Assembly (NCBI RefSeq): GCF_000368565.1
Contig: NZ_KB849533.1
Location: 169,827 to 233,826 of the forward strand
From: Acinetobacter gerneri DSM 14967 = CIP 107464 = MTCC 9824
Lineage (GTDB): Bacteria; Pseudomonadota; Gammaproteobacteria; Pseudomonadales; Moraxellaceae
DNA length: 64,000 bases
Direction: 5' to 3'
The notes below the pieces were generated by a model, which was not told the DNA's origin, did not search any database, and saw nothing but the letters and a program-made list of their open reading frames with translations. A program made the translations under genes and the position numbers. Each line of letters starts with the position of its first letter. Within the stretch, counting starts at the first letter, position 1. This document shows positions 1 to 9,748 of the stretch, in pieces.

Positions 1-851
1 ATTTGACTTACAATAAGGCTTCAGGTGATATCAAAGCTGGTACAAAATATAGCTCAAGCAATGATTTCTTTAACTATCAAGCAGGCGTAACTTATAAACC
101 TGTTGAAAATGGTTCTATTTATTTAAGCTTTGCGACTTCAACAAACCCTGTTGGTGTTGATGCTGGTGATGGTTCTGAAGGTATTAGCGTTCCTGGACGT
201 AATAACAATGACGAACAAGCTCGTGCGATGAATAACCTTAAACCTGAAGAAGTGAAAACTTATGAATTAGGTACTAAATGGGATTTATTTAACAATCGTT
301 TAAACTTAACTGCTGCAATCTTCCGTACTGAAAAAACAAATACTCGTGCTACAGATACTGATGGTTACACTCGTAATATTGGTGAAACACGTGTTGACGG
401 TATTGAGATCGGAGCAACAGGTAACATTACTGATAAATGGGCAGTTTCTGCAGGCTATACTTATTTAGATAGTGAAATCGTAGATGGTGGTTTCAGTAAA
501 GATAGCAATGGAAACTATGTACCAAGCTCAACAAATGGTAATCAAGTACAAAATGTAGCTAAAAACAGCGCAACACTTTGGACAACTTATAAAGTATTAC
601 CAAAATTGACTCTTGGTGGTGGCGCAACTTATATGGACAAAGTATTTGGTGATGCTGCAAATTCCAAATGGGTTCCATCATACGTTCGTTACGATGCAAT
701 GGCTCGTTATGACGTAACTTCAGACGTTAACGTACAATTAAATGTTAACAACCTCTCTGACAAACGCTACTTCTCTAAAGCATACGCTTCACACTATGCA
801 ACAGAAGCTGAAGGCCGTAGTGCAGTATTAGCGCTTAACTTCAAATTCTAA
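1..851 (+). CDS. TonB-dependent siderophore receptor, Fiu/PiuA type (3' part)
   Basis: C-terminal 282 residues of an outer-membrane TonB-dependent receptor; the frame is open to the left edge, so the plug and first barrel strands lie outside the window. The visible part is alternating amphipathic beta-barrel sequence with the family segment 'LKPEEVKTYELGTKWD', and it ends in an aromatic residue (NFKF) as outer-membrane barrels do. The next gene is PiuC, the usual partner of Fiu/PiuA catecholate receptors, which supports catecholate-type ferric siderophore import. Iron control is expected, but the promoter is off-window. The exact ligand cannot be told. Confidence 0.88.
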   Translation, partial: LTYNKASGDIKAGTKYSSSNDFFNYQAGVTYKPVENGSIYLSFATSTNPVGVDAGDGSEGISVPGRNNNDEQARAMNNLKPEEVKTYELGTKWDLFNNRLNLTAAIFRTEKTNTRATDTDGYTRNIGETRVDGIEIGATGNITDKWAVSAGYTYLDSEIVDGGFSKDSNGNYVPSSTNGNQVQNVAKNSATLWTTYKVLPKLTLGGGATYMDKVFGDAANSKWVPSYVRYDAMARYDVTSDVNVQLNVNNLSDKRYFSKAYASHYATEAEGRSAVLALNFKF

Positions 852-888
852 TTGATAAATCCCTATAAATTTTAAGGGTTTTAAGATA

Positions 889-916
889 AAATAGCTCCTC
901 TCGTGGGGCTATTTTT
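889..916 (+). terminator. Hairpin terminator after the receptor gene
   Basis: Ten-base stem (889-898 with 905-914, one G-T pair) followed by a T run. It lies between the receptor and piuC, so piuC is probably read partly by read-through or from its own start. Confidence 0.7.
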
Positions 917-960
917 ATTTGATTATTTATTTAATTATTTTTTTAATAAAGGTGTTTGCT

Positions 961-1644
961 GTGATCCACCATATTCCAAATGTTTTGAGTAAAGAACAAG
1001 TTCAATATTTCCGTACAGAAATGGACAAAGTTGATTGGGTAGATGGAAAAGTTTCGACAGGAAATCTTTCAGCAAATGTCAAAAACAACCAACAACTCGA
1101 TGAAAATCATCCGTTGACTGAACACCTCGGCAATATCATTTTAGATGCCTTAGCCAATCATCCTTTATTTTTATCTGCGGCAATTCCGCTTGAAATCTTG
1201 CAACCTTATTTTAATCGTTATGAAAATAATGAAGCTTTTGGTTTTCATGTGGACAATTCTATTCGCAGAATCAGAGCATCAAAACAAAAAATTCGTACTG
1301 ACCTCTCTTGCACCATTTTTTTAACTGAACCAGAAGAGTATGAAGGTGGTGATCTCGTTGTTGAAGATACTTATGGTTATCATGAAGTTAAACTCCCTGC
1401 GGGCGATATGATTCTATACCCTTCAACCAGTTTGCATGAAGTTACCCCTGTGACCAAAGGCTGCCGTGTTGCCTCATTTTTTTGGTTACAAAGCATGATC
1501 CGTGATGAAGCTGATCGTTATATGTTATTCAATTTGGATCAAAGCATCCAAAATCTACGTGTACAACTCGGTGATCAACATCCCGAAGTCAACAAATTGA
1601 CCAGTATGTATCACAACCTCATCCGTAAATGGGCTGAAGTTTAA
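961..1644 (+). CDS. piuC: Fe(II)/2-oxoglutarate dioxygenase, PKHD-type (PiuC/YbiX)
   Basis: 227-residue 2-oxoglutarate- and Fe(II)-dependent oxygenase of the PiuC/YbiX family. The iron ligands are visible as His and Asp in 'FGFHVDNS' and a distal His in '[10 protein letters not shown]', with the 2-oxoglutarate Arg in 'GCRVASFFW'. I chose the GTG at 961: it is preceded by AAAGGTG at good spacing and gives the usual family length (E. coli YbiX is about 225 aa); the frame extends further upstream only through a TTG at 919. PiuC genes sit beside Fiu/PiuA receptors, as here. The hydroxylated substrate is not established. Confidence 0.9.
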   Translation: MIHHIPNVLSKEQVQYFRTEMDKVDWVDGKVSTGNLSANVKNNQQLDENHPLTEHLGNIILDALANHPLFLSAAIPLEILQPYFNRYENNEAFGFHVDNSIRRIRASKQKIRTDLSCTIFLTEPEEYEGGDLVVEDTYGYHEVKLPAGDMILYPSTSLHEVTPVTKGCRVASFFWLQSMIRDEADRYMLFNLDQSIQNLRVQLGDQHPEVNKLTSMYHNLIRKWAEV

Positions 1645-1674
1645 GACATTTATAAAGTATAAAGAGAATATCCG

Positions 1675-2775
1675 ATGCCAAATACCTTACGCCCTGCCCT
1701 CACCGCGATTCCTGCACATTTGCAAACCTTATTGGACTACGAAAGAGAGGCAAAGGATTTTTTGCCTGAAGCCACTTGGCACTATTTGCAAGGTGGGGCG
1801 ATGAGCGAGTCAAGTATTCGCAATAATTTGGCATCATTTGAAAAAATCAAACTTGTTCCTCGACTTCTAAATGACCTCACTCATGGCTCAACCAAGTGTC
1901 AGTTGCTCGGACAAAGTTTTCCTCATCCTATATTCTTGGCACCGATCGGTCATCAGCAACTTTTCCATCCTCAAGGGGAAGCAGCAACTGCCCTTGCAGC
2001 AGAAGTTTTACAAAGTAATTTAATCTTAAGCACATTTACCAATACTGATTTACATGAATTAAAACAAGAAAATCCTTTCAAATGGTTTCAACTGTATTGG
2101 CAAGGTGAACGTGAAAAATCACTTGCTTTACTTAAGCAAGCTGAAGCACATGATTATAAAGCGATTGTGATTACGGTAGATTCACCTCATAAAGGAATTC
2201 GTGATCGTGAAAATCAGCTGTTTTTTCAACTTCCTGAAGGCATGCAGCACCCACATACTCCAGCACATATCCCCTTGCCCGAGCTTAAAAATGGTGAACA
2301 TCCTGTTTTTAATGGCTTGATGCGCATTGCACCGACTTGGAAAGATATCGAGTGGATCATCCAACAAACAGACCTACCTATTATTTTAAAAGGGATATTG
2401 CATCCTAAAGATGCAGAAATTGCGCTAAAAATTGGTATAAAAGGGCTGATTATTTCCAATCATGGTGGTAGAGTCTTAGATACCAGTATTGCGCCACTCG
2501 ATGCTTTAAGCAACATTCGAGCAGTCGTCCCAGATGATTTCCCACTGTTACTCGATGGCGGCATCCGACGAGGTACTGATGTTTTCAAAGCGATCGCGCT
2601 TGGTGCAAATGCGGTACTTATTGGACGACCTTATATCCATGGATTGGCGGTTGCAGGCGCGCTTGGTGTGGCGCATGTGCTTCGAATTTTAAAAGAAGAA
2701 TTTGAAATAACCATGGCTTTAATGGGAACAGCTACCGTAAATGAAATCAATTCAGAATATATTTTCCGTGAATAG
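1675..2775 (+). CDS. FMN-dependent alpha-hydroxy-acid oxidase/dehydrogenase
   Basis: 366-residue TIM-barrel flavoprotein of the glycolate oxidase/L-lactate dehydrogenase family, oxidising 2-hydroxy acids to 2-oxo acids. The catalytic signature 'SNHGGRVLD' (active-site His and substrate-binding Arg) is intact. The FMN-site Lys in 'LILKGILHP' and the Tyr of 'FQLYWQGE' are also present. It starts 30 bases after piuC behind AAGAGAA, so the two are probably cotranscribed. The substrate (lactate, glycolate, mandelate or another) cannot be assigned. A soluble form is likely since no membrane segment is visible. Confidence 0.85.
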   Translation: MPNTLRPALTAIPAHLQTLLDYEREAKDFLPEATWHYLQGGAMSESSIRNNLASFEKIKLVPRLLNDLTHGSTKCQLLGQSFPHPIFLAPIGHQQLFHPQGEAATALAAEVLQSNLILSTFTNTDLHELKQENPFKWFQLYWQGEREKSLALLKQAEAHDYKAIVITVDSPHKGIRDRENQLFFQLPEGMQHPHTPAHIPLPELKNGEHPVFNGLMRIAPTWKDIEWIIQQTDLPIILKGILHPKDAEIALKIGIKGLIISNHGGRVLDTSIAPLDALSNIRAVVPDDFPLLLDGGIRRGTDVFKAIALGANAVLIGRPYIHGLAVAGALGVAHVLRILKEEFEITMALMGTATVNEINSEYIFRE

Positions 2776-2926
2776 CACTTTTAAAGGAAATTATTTTCTT
2801 TCTTTATAAAAAAACTGCAAATTTAGGGAAATATTTTCTAAAGGTTTGATTTATGATAATTCAATAGGGTTACAACCAAGAGATACAAGATAAACAAATC
2901 AAGTTATAAGTGTTGTAATCTTTCAC

Positions 2927-2967
2927 AAATTTCAAGTCATTGTTTTACCGCCAAGCGCTTGAAATTT
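2927..2967 (+). promoter_or_regulatory. Hairpin in the leuA upstream region
   Basis: A perfect 10-base inverted repeat (2927-2936 and 2958-2967) with a 21-base loop lies about 80 bases before leuA. No T run follows, so it does not look like a terminator, and there is no leucine-rich leader peptide nearby. It could be an operator or a 5'-UTR structure. Confidence 0.4.
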
Positions 2968-3049
2968 TAAAGGATAGACACAATCTATATCAGTAGCACG
3001 TTGCCTTTACCCAAGATTCGAGCAGCCTCTACTACGCAGGAGTTTTCAC

Positions 3050-4747
3050 ATGATGTTGGCAGATCCAAGTAAAAAATATCGTCGCATGTACCAACGTGTC
3101 GACTTACCAAATCGCGAATGGCCGAATAAAGAAATTAACAAGGCGCCTATTTGGATGAGTACCGACCTGCGTGACGGTAACCAAGCGATCTTTGAGCCAA
3201 TGAACATTGAACAAAAGTTTAAAATGTTCCAAATGCTTGTGAAAATTGGTTTCAAACATATCGAAATTGGTTTCCCTTCTGCGTCACAAGTTGACTTTGA
3301 TTTCACTCGTAAATTGATTGAAGAAGGTCATATTCCTGAAGACGTTTATATCGAAGTTTTGGTTCAAGCGCGTGATCATTTGATTCAACGTACCTTTGAA
3401 TCTTTACAAGGTGCAAAACGTGCAATTGTGCATATTTACAATTCAAATTCTCCAACATTCCGTGAAAAAGTATTGAATGTTGATATTGCAGGCGCTAAAC
3501 AACTTGCAATCAATGCTGCAACTAAAGTGAAAGAATATGCAGCAAAACAACCTGAAACCGAATTTATTTTCCAATACAGCCCAGAATGCTTCACTGCAAC
3601 TGAGTTAGAAGTTGCCAAAGATGTATGTGATGCTGTCACTGAAATTTGGGAAGCTTCACCAACAAATAAAGTCATTTTAAACTTGCCTGCAACTGTGGAA
3701 GTTTCAACACCAAATGTTTATGCAGACCAAATTGAATGGATGCATAAAAACATTGCACGTCGTGATGGTGTTTTGATTTCTGTACATTGTCATAATGACC
3801 GTGGCTGTGGTATCGCAGCATCTGAGCTTGCAATCATGGCTGGTGCTGACCGTGTTGAAGGCTGTGTTTTTGGTAACGGCGAACGTACAGGTAACGTTGA
3901 CGTTGCTGCGATTGCATTGAATATGTATAGCCAAGGTGTTGCACCTGAACTTGATTTTTCAAATATCAATGAAATTATCGCAACAGTTGAAGAATGTACT
4001 GGCTTACCCGTTCATCCTCGCCATCCTTATGCGGGTGACTTAGTCTTTACTGCATTCTCTGGTTCTCACCAAGATGCAATCAAAAAAGGCTTTGAGTTCC
4101 AAAAAGATCAAGAAATGTGGGATATGCCTTATTTACCAATCGATCCTAAAGATTTGGGTCGTGACTATGACGCAGTCATTCGTGTCAACAGCCAATCTGG
4201 TAAAGGCGGTATCGCATATTTATTGGAATCAAACTACAACGTGGTCTTGCCTCGTCGTTTACAAATTGAGTTTTCACAAGTCGTGCAACAAGTGGCTGAT
4301 GAAGAAGGTGTAGAAGTTTCTGCTCAACAAATTTGGACTTTATTCAAAGATACTTATGTTGAAACTAAAAATGCACATTATTCAGCGAAAAACTATCGCT
4401 TGCATGATGAAAATGGCAACCAAGTCATTGAACTTGATGTAACTGTCAATGGTGAAACTCAGCACTTACGTGGTGAAGGTAACGGTCCGATTTCTGCGAT
4501 TTTAGATGCGCTTCAATTGCCAATTGATGTCGTAAATTATGAAGAACGTAGTATCAGTTCTGGTGCACATGCAAAAGCCTTGGCATTGATCGAACTTCAA
4601 GTAAAAGGCACTGGTAAATCAGCATTTGGTGCTGGCGTGCATGACAACATCGTCACTTCTTCTATTGAAGCGATTATTGCCTCTACTAACCGTTTGATTG
4701 AACAAGGTGTCTTAAGCACTGATCAAGTGATTGCAGCAGCAGTTTAA
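3050..4747 (+). CDS. leuA: 2-isopropylmalate synthase
   Basis: 565-residue LeuA, which condenses acetyl-CoA with 2-oxoisovalerate as the first committed step of leucine synthesis in the cytosol. Visible are 'LRDGNQA' at the start of the HMGL-like TIM barrel, the metal-binding '[10 protein letters not shown]' and '[11 protein letters not shown]'. The C-terminal 130 or so residues form the LeuA allosteric domain, where leucine feedback acts in the family. ATG at 3050 (a second ATG follows directly) is preceded by CAGGAG. It stands alone with its own terminator. The length fits the longer LeuA form found in pseudomonads and actinobacteria. Confidence 0.96.
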   Translation: MMLADPSKKYRRMYQRVDLPNREWPNKEINKAPIWMSTDLRDGNQAIFEPMNIEQKFKMFQMLVKIGFKHIEIGFPSASQVDFDFTRKLIEEGHIPEDVYIEVLVQARDHLIQRTFESLQGAKRAIVHIYNSNSPTFREKVLNVDIAGAKQLAINAATKVKEYAAKQPETEFIFQYSPECFTATELEVAKDVCDAVTEIWEASPTNKVILNLPATVEVSTPNVYADQIEWMHKNIARRDGVLISVHCHNDRGCGIAASELAIMAGADRVEGCVFGNGERTGNVDVAAIALNMYSQGVAPELDFSNINEIIATVEECTGLPVHPRHPYAGDLVFTAFSGSHQDAIKKGFEFQKDQEMWDMPYLPIDPKDLGRDYDAVIRVNSQSGKGGIAYLLESNYNVVLPRRLQIEFSQVVQQVADEEGVEVSAQQIWTLFKDTYVETKNAHYSAKNYRLHDENGNQVIELDVTVNGETQHLRGEGNGPISAILDALQLPIDVVNYEERSISSGAHAKALALIELQVKGTGKSAFGAGVHDNIVTSSIEAIIASTNRLIEQGVLSTDQVIAAAV

Positions 4748-4802
4748 ACAACTCAGCTATATCGTTTTTTGATATAGCGCGGTCATTGTAAAAAACATCA
4801 TG

Positions 4803-4830
4803 AAAGGATACCCTTGTTGGTATCCTTTTT
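4803..4830 (+). terminator. Rho-independent terminator of leuA
   Basis: Ten-base perfect stem (4803-4812 with 4819-4828) and T run. A second 8-base hairpin lies just upstream at about 4757-4779. Confidence 0.88.
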
Positions 4831-4899
4831 GGTCTTTATATTTTAGTCTTTGAAATATAAAAACCTTACTCATTTCTAAAGCTAAGGCGAATTATTCCT

Positions 4900-6060
4900 G
4901 TGTCTTTTCCAGCTGACTCGGTGGGTTTAGTCACCCCGCAAAAATTCCAATTTGAAGCGCCATTAGAGCTTGAATGTGGTCGAGTATTGCCACGTTTTGA
5001 CCTTATGGTTGAGACCTATGGAACATTAAATGCAGACAAATCCAATGCAATTTTAATTTGTCATGCACTTTCAGGACATCATCATGCAGCAGGTTATCAT
5101 CATGAAGATGATAAAAAAGCAGGCTGGTGGGATGCTTGTATTGGTCCAGGCAAAGCGATAGATACTTCAAAATTCTTTGTTGTTGCGCTCAACAATATCG
5201 GTGGTTGTAGTGGTTCTACTGGCCCTACTTCACCAAATCCTGAAAATGACAATCGTCCATATGGACCTGATTTCCCGCTTGTGACGGTTCGTGACTGGGT
5301 AAAAACTCAAGCCATGCTTTCAGATCGTATGGGCATTGAGGTTTGGTATTCAGTGATCGGTGGTTCATTGGGTGGCATGCAAGCACTTCAATGGTCAGTC
5401 GATTATCCAGATCGTTTACAAAAATGTGTGATCATCGCAAGTGCACCAAAACTTTCTGCACAAAATATTGCTTTCAACGAAGTGGCACGTCAGTCCATCT
5501 TATCTGATCCTGACTTCCATCATGGTCGTTATCTGGAAAATGATAGCTATCCAAAACGTGGCTTAATTTTGGCACGTATGGTGGGTCATATTACCTATCT
5601 TTCAGAAGAAGCCATGAAACAAAAATTTGGTCGTGATTTAAAATCAGGCAAATTTATGTATGGTTTCGATGTCGAGTTTCAAGTAGAAAGCTATCTACGC
5701 TATCAAGGCGAACAATTTAGCCGAAACTTCGATGCCAATACTTATCTCATCATGACTAAGGCGTTGGATTATTTTGATCCTTCACGTGAGTATCAGCAGT
5801 CTTTGGTTAAGGCAATGTCCAATACCAAATGTCGTTTCTTGGTGGTTTCATTTACCACAGATTGGCGCTTTACCCCTGCTCGATCACAAGAAATCGTGGA
5901 TGCCTTGATTAGTAATCAAAAACCAGTGAGCTATCTAGATATTGATGCAGAACAAGGACATGACTCGTTCTTGTTCCCTATTCCTTTATACGTCCAATCA
6001 TTACGCGCATTTTTAGGCGGTATAGAACACCTTAAAGCGACACCTAAGGAGGCAGTGTAA
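4900..6060 (+). CDS. metX: Homoserine O-acyltransferase
   Basis: 386-residue alpha/beta-hydrolase of the MetX family, acylating homoserine in methionine synthesis. The nucleophile Ser is in 'GGSLGGMQ' (about residue 156). The acid Asp lies in 'TTDWRFTP' and the catalytic His in 'EQGHDSFL'. GTG at 4900 follows CTAAGGCG. It overlaps metW by one base (TAATG), a common proteobacterial pairing. Some MetX proteins use succinyl-CoA rather than acetyl-CoA; I cannot tell which donor this one uses. A 10-kDa-class lid region is present, as in the family. Confidence 0.94.
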   Translation: MSFPADSVGLVTPQKFQFEAPLELECGRVLPRFDLMVETYGTLNADKSNAILICHALSGHHHAAGYHHEDDKKAGWWDACIGPGKAIDTSKFFVVALNNIGGCSGSTGPTSPNPENDNRPYGPDFPLVTVRDWVKTQAMLSDRMGIEVWYSVIGGSLGGMQALQWSVDYPDRLQKCVIIASAPKLSAQNIAFNEVARQSILSDPDFHHGRYLENDSYPKRGLILARMVGHITYLSEEAMKQKFGRDLKSGKFMYGFDVEFQVESYLRYQGEQFSRNFDANTYLIMTKALDYFDPSREYQQSLVKAMSNTKCRFLVVSFTTDWRFTPARSQEIVDALISNQKPVSYLDIDAEQGHDSFLFPIPLYVQSLRAFLGGIEHLKATPKEAV

Positions 6061-6653
6061 TGCGTATCGATCATCAACTTGCAGAAAAATGGATTAAACC
6101 GAACTCTACCGTACTTGATTTAGGCTGTGGCGATGGCGAATTGCTGGCTCATATGAGCAAAAAGCACAATATTCAGGCATATGGATTAGAAATTGATCAA
6201 GAAAAGATTGCAATTGCAGTCAGTAGAGGGTTAAATATTATTCAACAAGACTTAAATCTCGGTTTAGAGCGTTTTGCAGATCAATCTTTCGATTATGTTG
6301 TGATGGCACAAGCACTCCAAGCCGTAGATGCGCCAGACGAGTTACTTCGCGATATGGTGCGTGTGGGAAAACAGGCGATTATTACATTCCCGAACTTTGC
6401 GCATTGGAAGACCCGCTCTTTCCTTGCCTTGAAAGGGATGATGCCTGTTTCTGAAGCTTTACCGTATATGTGGTACAATACGCCGAACATCCACCTATGC
6501 ACCTTCCGTGATTTTGAAGCTCTCTGTGCTGAAAATCATATAAAGATTATTAATCGACTCGCCGTTAATGGGAATCAACAAGGGAGCTTACTGAGTAAGT
6601 CTATCCCGAATTTGTTCGGTGAAGTCGCGATTTACCGAGTGAGCGCTCTATGA
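6060..6653 (+). CDS. metW: Methionine biosynthesis protein MetW
   Basis: 197-residue protein with a class I SAM-methyltransferase fold; motif I is 'VLDLGCGDGELL' near residue 20. MetW is translationally coupled to metX in many proteobacteria and is needed with MetX for efficient homoserine acylation in some of them. The start ATG overlaps the metX stop by one base, and the end overlaps the next gene by four, so three genes form one unit. No methyl acceptor is known from the sequence. Confidence 0.93.
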   Translation: MRIDHQLAEKWIKPNSTVLDLGCGDGELLAHMSKKHNIQAYGLEIDQEKIAIAVSRGLNIIQQDLNLGLERFADQSFDYVVMAQALQAVDAPDELLRDMVRVGKQAIITFPNFAHWKTRSFLALKGMMPVSEALPYMWYNTPNIHLCTFRDFEALCAENHIKIINRLAVNGNQQGSLLSKSIPNLFGEVAIYRVSAL

Positions 6654-7240
6654 AAAAAACGATATTTTCGACTCTCCTTTTTGGAGCATTAAGTTTTAAT
6701 GCTTATGCTGATTATATTCCTCAGCAACAACAATCAACTTCAGCTTTGGCAGCTCAATATGCAAATATGGATGTAAACAATTTGCAACGTTATGCCAAAT
6801 CTGGACAAGCCGCAGCTCAATTCTATTTAGGTATGCATTATCAATATGGTAAAGGCGTAGCTAAAGATGAAAAGCAAGCTTTTACTTGGTACAAAGCGGC
6901 AGCAGATCAAGGTATTACGGCAGCACAGCTCAATGTGGGGCGTATGTATGCTGATGGTATTGGTATCTCTAAAAATGAAAATCAAGCACGCCAATATTTT
7001 GAAAAAGCAGCGAGCCACGGCGATAACCGTGCAAGTTTTAATTTAGCCATGATGGATGAGCAAAAGAAAAACTATATGGGTGCTTATCAGTGGTATGAGC
7101 TTTCATCACGTGACGGCATGTTAGACAATAAAGTCATCAATATGTCTGAAGCGAAGAAAACTGCATTGGCTGCAAACTTAACCTCAGATCAAATCCGTAC
7201 TGCACGTGATCGCGCAGACAAATGGATTCAAGCGCAATAA
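6650..7240 (+). CDS. Secreted Sel1-repeat protein
   Basis: 196-residue exported protein: an N-terminal signal peptide (cleavage probably after 'FNAYA', residue 20) is followed by about three Sel1-like repeats between residues 52 and 155, recognisable by 'YGKGVAKDEKQAFTWY' and 'GIGISKNENQARQYF'. Such repeats form alpha-solenoid protein-binding surfaces, probably in the periplasm here. Its ATG overlaps the metW stop (ATGA), which couples it to methionine genes without an obvious functional reason. Partner unknown. Confidence 0.8.
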   Translation: MKKTIFSTLLFGALSFNAYADYIPQQQQSTSALAAQYANMDVNNLQRYAKSGQAAAQFYLGMHYQYGKGVAKDEKQAFTWYKAAADQGITAAQLNVGRMYADGIGISKNENQARQYFEKAASHGDNRASFNLAMMDEQKKNYMGAYQWYELSSRDGMLDNKVINMSEAKKTALAANLTSDQIRTARDRADKWIQAQ

Positions 7241-7258
7241 TCTTTTATTGACGCATAT

Positions 7259-7282
7259 TAAGCACCTACGGGTGCTTTTTTT
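7259..7282 (+). terminator. Terminator of the metX-metW-Sel1 operon
   Basis: Short stem AAGCACC/GGTGCTT with a four-base loop and a run of seven T. Confidence 0.87.
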
Positions 7283-7401
7283 ATGCATTATTCATTAGCA
7301 ATACGGCAAATGTTCAAGCTTGTAAATATCATTTTTTCTATTTCGCTTTTTAACTTTAGAATCCGTTAAAATAGCTTATCTTAAAATATTCGAGTTTAGA
7401 T

Positions 7402-8025
7402 ATGTCATCTAAAGATTGGTTATCCCAAGGAACACTGGTACTTGCAAGCAACAATAAAGGTAAAATCGTAGAATTTGAAAAAATGTTCAATGATTTGAAA
7501 TTACCTGTTGAAGTCATTCCACAAGGAAAACTCGATATCGAAGATGCCATCGAAGACGGTCTAAGCTTTGTTGAAAATGCCATTATCAAAGCTCGCCATG
7601 CTTCTAAAATTTCTGGAAAACCTGCGATTGCAGATGACTCAGGTATTTGTGTCCCTGTTTTAGGTGGTGCGCCTGGGATTTATTCTGCTCGTTATGCAGG
7701 TGAACATGGTAATGATGCATTAAATAACACAAAACTTTTAAGTGAACTACAACCCTACCGTAAACCAGGTCAAGCTATTGATGCAATGTTCGTTTGTGTT
7801 TTGGCATTGGTACAACATGCAGATGACCCATTACCACAAATCTTCCAAGGCATTTGGAAAGGTCAAGTTTTAGAGGCAGCACGTGGTGAAAATGGCTTTG
7901 GTTATGACCCACTGTTTTGGCTTCCTGAGCTCGGTATTTCAAGTGCAGAAATGAGTAAAGAGGAAAAAAATAAAATCAGCCATCGTGGTCAAGCAATGCA
8001 GTTATTTAAAGCAAGTTTAAGCTGA
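7402..8025 (+). CDS. rdgB: XTP/dITP diphosphatase (RdgB/HAM1)
   Basis: 207-residue house-cleaning nucleotide pyrophosphatase that hydrolyses XTP, ITP and dITP to monophosphates and keeps deaminated purines out of nucleic acids. Family motifs are complete: 'LASNNKGKIVEF' near the start, 'ADDSGICVPVLGGAPGIYSA' in the middle and 'GFGYDPLFW' with a C-terminal 'SHRGQA'. It is monocistronic. ATG at 7402 gives the family length (about 200). Confidence 0.95.
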   Translation: MSSKDWLSQGTLVLASNNKGKIVEFEKMFNDLKLPVEVIPQGKLDIEDAIEDGLSFVENAIIKARHASKISGKPAIADDSGICVPVLGGAPGIYSARYAGEHGNDALNNTKLLSELQPYRKPGQAIDAMFVCVLALVQHADDPLPQIFQGIWKGQVLEAARGENGFGYDPLFWLPELGISSAEMSKEEKNKISHRGQAMQLFKASLS

Positions 8026-8035
8026 TCTAAAAACG

Positions 8036-8392
8036 GTGGATCAATCCTAATAAATCTCCCCTAACCCCTCTTTAAAAAAGAGGGGGATTTGCTTTAATGA
8101 ATTGATGTTAGGCAGTCCGAATTTAGTATTTGGTGATCATTTTGATACTTTTACCCTGTCAAAAGTATGGCAACGTGCCTACACAATTCACTTAGAATTC
8201 TAATGGAAAGCTGTGGATCAATCCTATAAATCTCCCCTAACCCCTCTTTAAAAAGAGGGGGATTTACTTTAATGAATTGATGTTAGGCCGTTCGAATTTA
8301 GTACTTGGCGATGATTTTTGATACTTTTACCCTGTCAAAAGTATGGCAATTTACCTACACTATTCACTTAGAACCCTAATGAAAAGCTGTGG
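8036..8392. repeat. Tandem duplication of a 177-bp intergenic repeat
   Basis: Two adjacent near-identical units, 8036-8212 and 8213-8392, fill the 428-base gap between rdgB and the AEC carrier. Each has a C-rich/G-rich hairpin (CCCCTCTTT with AAAGAGGGG) and, about 80 bases on, a second hairpin around GATACTTTT/AAAAGTATGG, and ends in AAGCTGTGG. No open frame of useful length is present. The units differ by scattered substitutions and single-base indels, so the duplication is not brand new. Confidence 0.85.
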
Positions 8393-8453
8393 CTATATAG
8401 CCCTTGTATTTATTAAAAAAAATATTATTTATCATATGTTTTATATAATTTAA

Positions 8454-9329
8454 CTAGATCAAATGCAAGACGATGCCATAGCACACACAAATCACACAAC
8501 TCACCATCGTCCCCGCAGCGATATAACGAGCCGACACACCTGTTCCATGATAATGCGTTTCTAGTGCAACAATATTTGCAGCTGGTGGTAAACAGAAGAT
8601 CAGGAACATCACTCCGATATAATCTTGTATATGCGGAATCGGTAAGAAACGATAGCTAATAGCACAAATCACCGCACCACAGAGTAATTTAAGCAGTGCA
8701 ACTTTAAAACCTTGCAGCAAATCTTCGATATGCACCCGTGTTTTACGTAGCCACATACCGAGTACACACATGCCTGCAAAACTCATACCCCATTTGGCAC
8801 TGTTATAAATTACATCAATCAACTGATGCTGTTGTAAACTTTGCACGTTTAACAGCCTAAATAACGCTGCAATCATCAAAGCAATCACAGGTGGGGATTG
8901 GATAACTTTTTTGGCGACATCTAAAAATGATTGCGGTTCAGAGCTGACTGAAGTAACCGCCCATGTATTTCCAAAAATAGAACCACCAATATACAGCGCA
9001 ATCAACGGCGCACTGACTTCTGGACCAAATAACGCCAATGCAATTGGAAATCCTAACCACACCATATTGGTATAACTAAAACACAGTGCTTGTAAGCGAT
9101 CTTTGGAAATAAAATAATAAATAAAATAAATAATAATCGCGGAACTAAAGCTAAACAGCATCAAACTCATACTGCCTGCTTTGTAAAAGACCATGTTGTA
9201 AATAATCACCACTGGAATAAATACACGGGCCAACAACATCGATAACACTGAACGCAATGAAGTAGTCGTATTGAAACTTGCCAAAATCAAGCCACAAATA
9301 AAAGCAATGATTGGTAGAAGCAGAGCCAC
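8454..9329 (-). CDS. AEC (auxin efflux carrier) family transporter
   Basis: 291-residue inner-membrane protein, almost wholly hydrophobic, with about nine to ten membrane segments. It has the look of the AEC/YfdV/MdcF-type family: two bundles of segments and a central 'CFSYTNMVWLGFPIALALFG' -like conserved turn containing TNMVWLGFP. Start is GTG at 9329 behind AGGAT; the nearby ATG is out of frame. Substrates of bacterial AEC carriers include malonate and other small organic acids, but none can be assigned here. Divergent from tatA. Confidence 0.8.
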   Translation of the reverse strand: MALLLPIIAFICGLILASFNTTTSLRSVLSMLLARVFIPVVIIYNMVFYKAGSMSLMLFSFSSAIIIYFIYYFISKDRLQALCFSYTNMVWLGFPIALALFGPEVSAPLIALYIGGSIFGNTWAVTSVSSEPQSFLDVAKKVIQSPPVIALMIAALFRLLNVQSLQQHQLIDVIYNSAKWGMSFAGMCVLGMWLRKTRVHIEDLLQGFKVALLKLLCGAVICAISYRFLPIPHIQDYIGVMFLIFCLPPAANIVALETHYHGTGVSARYIAAGTMVSCVICVCYGIVLHLI

Positions 9330-9511
9330 TTCATCGATCCTAAATACAAAAAATAGGGTTTATGCTAGCACGATAATTTTATGAAAGGCTTAAAACTCAA
9401 GGCAATCTTGTTTTGAATCTATTTGTTTGTCTTAAAATTGCAATATTGTCGTCACTCATTTGTCATAGAAAACTGTTGTTATAGAGCCTATTGAAAAATA
9501 GGAGTGTAGAT

Positions 9512-9733
9512 ATGGCTGGATTATCTATTTGGCATGTTGTGATTTTTGCCATCGTAGTGATTTTACTTTTTGGTACATCTAAACTAAAAAATTTAGGTAA
9601 AGATGTGGGTGGTGCGGTTAAAGATTTTAAGAAATCTATACGTGAAGAAGATGCTGAAAATGCTGCTTTGAAAGAACCTCGTACCCTCGAACATCAAAGC
9701 AATACCGACGTAAATTCAACTGTGAAAAACTAA
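9512..9733 (+). CDS. tatA: Sec-independent translocase subunit TatA
   Basis: 73-residue TatA. A short N-terminal membrane helix (residues 2-21) is followed by '[23 protein letters not shown]', the amphipathic helix that begins with the FG pair typical of TatA, and an acidic tail. ATG at 9512 follows AGGAGTG; the open frame upstream reaches only a TTG at 9491 and adds seven non-family residues. TatA forms the pore-like oligomer that exports folded proteins. First gene of tatABC. Confidence 0.95.
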   Translation: MAGLSIWHVVIFAIVVILLFGTSKLKNLGKDVGGAVKDFKKSIREEDAENAALKEPRTLEHQSNTDVNSTVKN

Positions 9734-9748
9734 ACAAAGAGGTGAATC

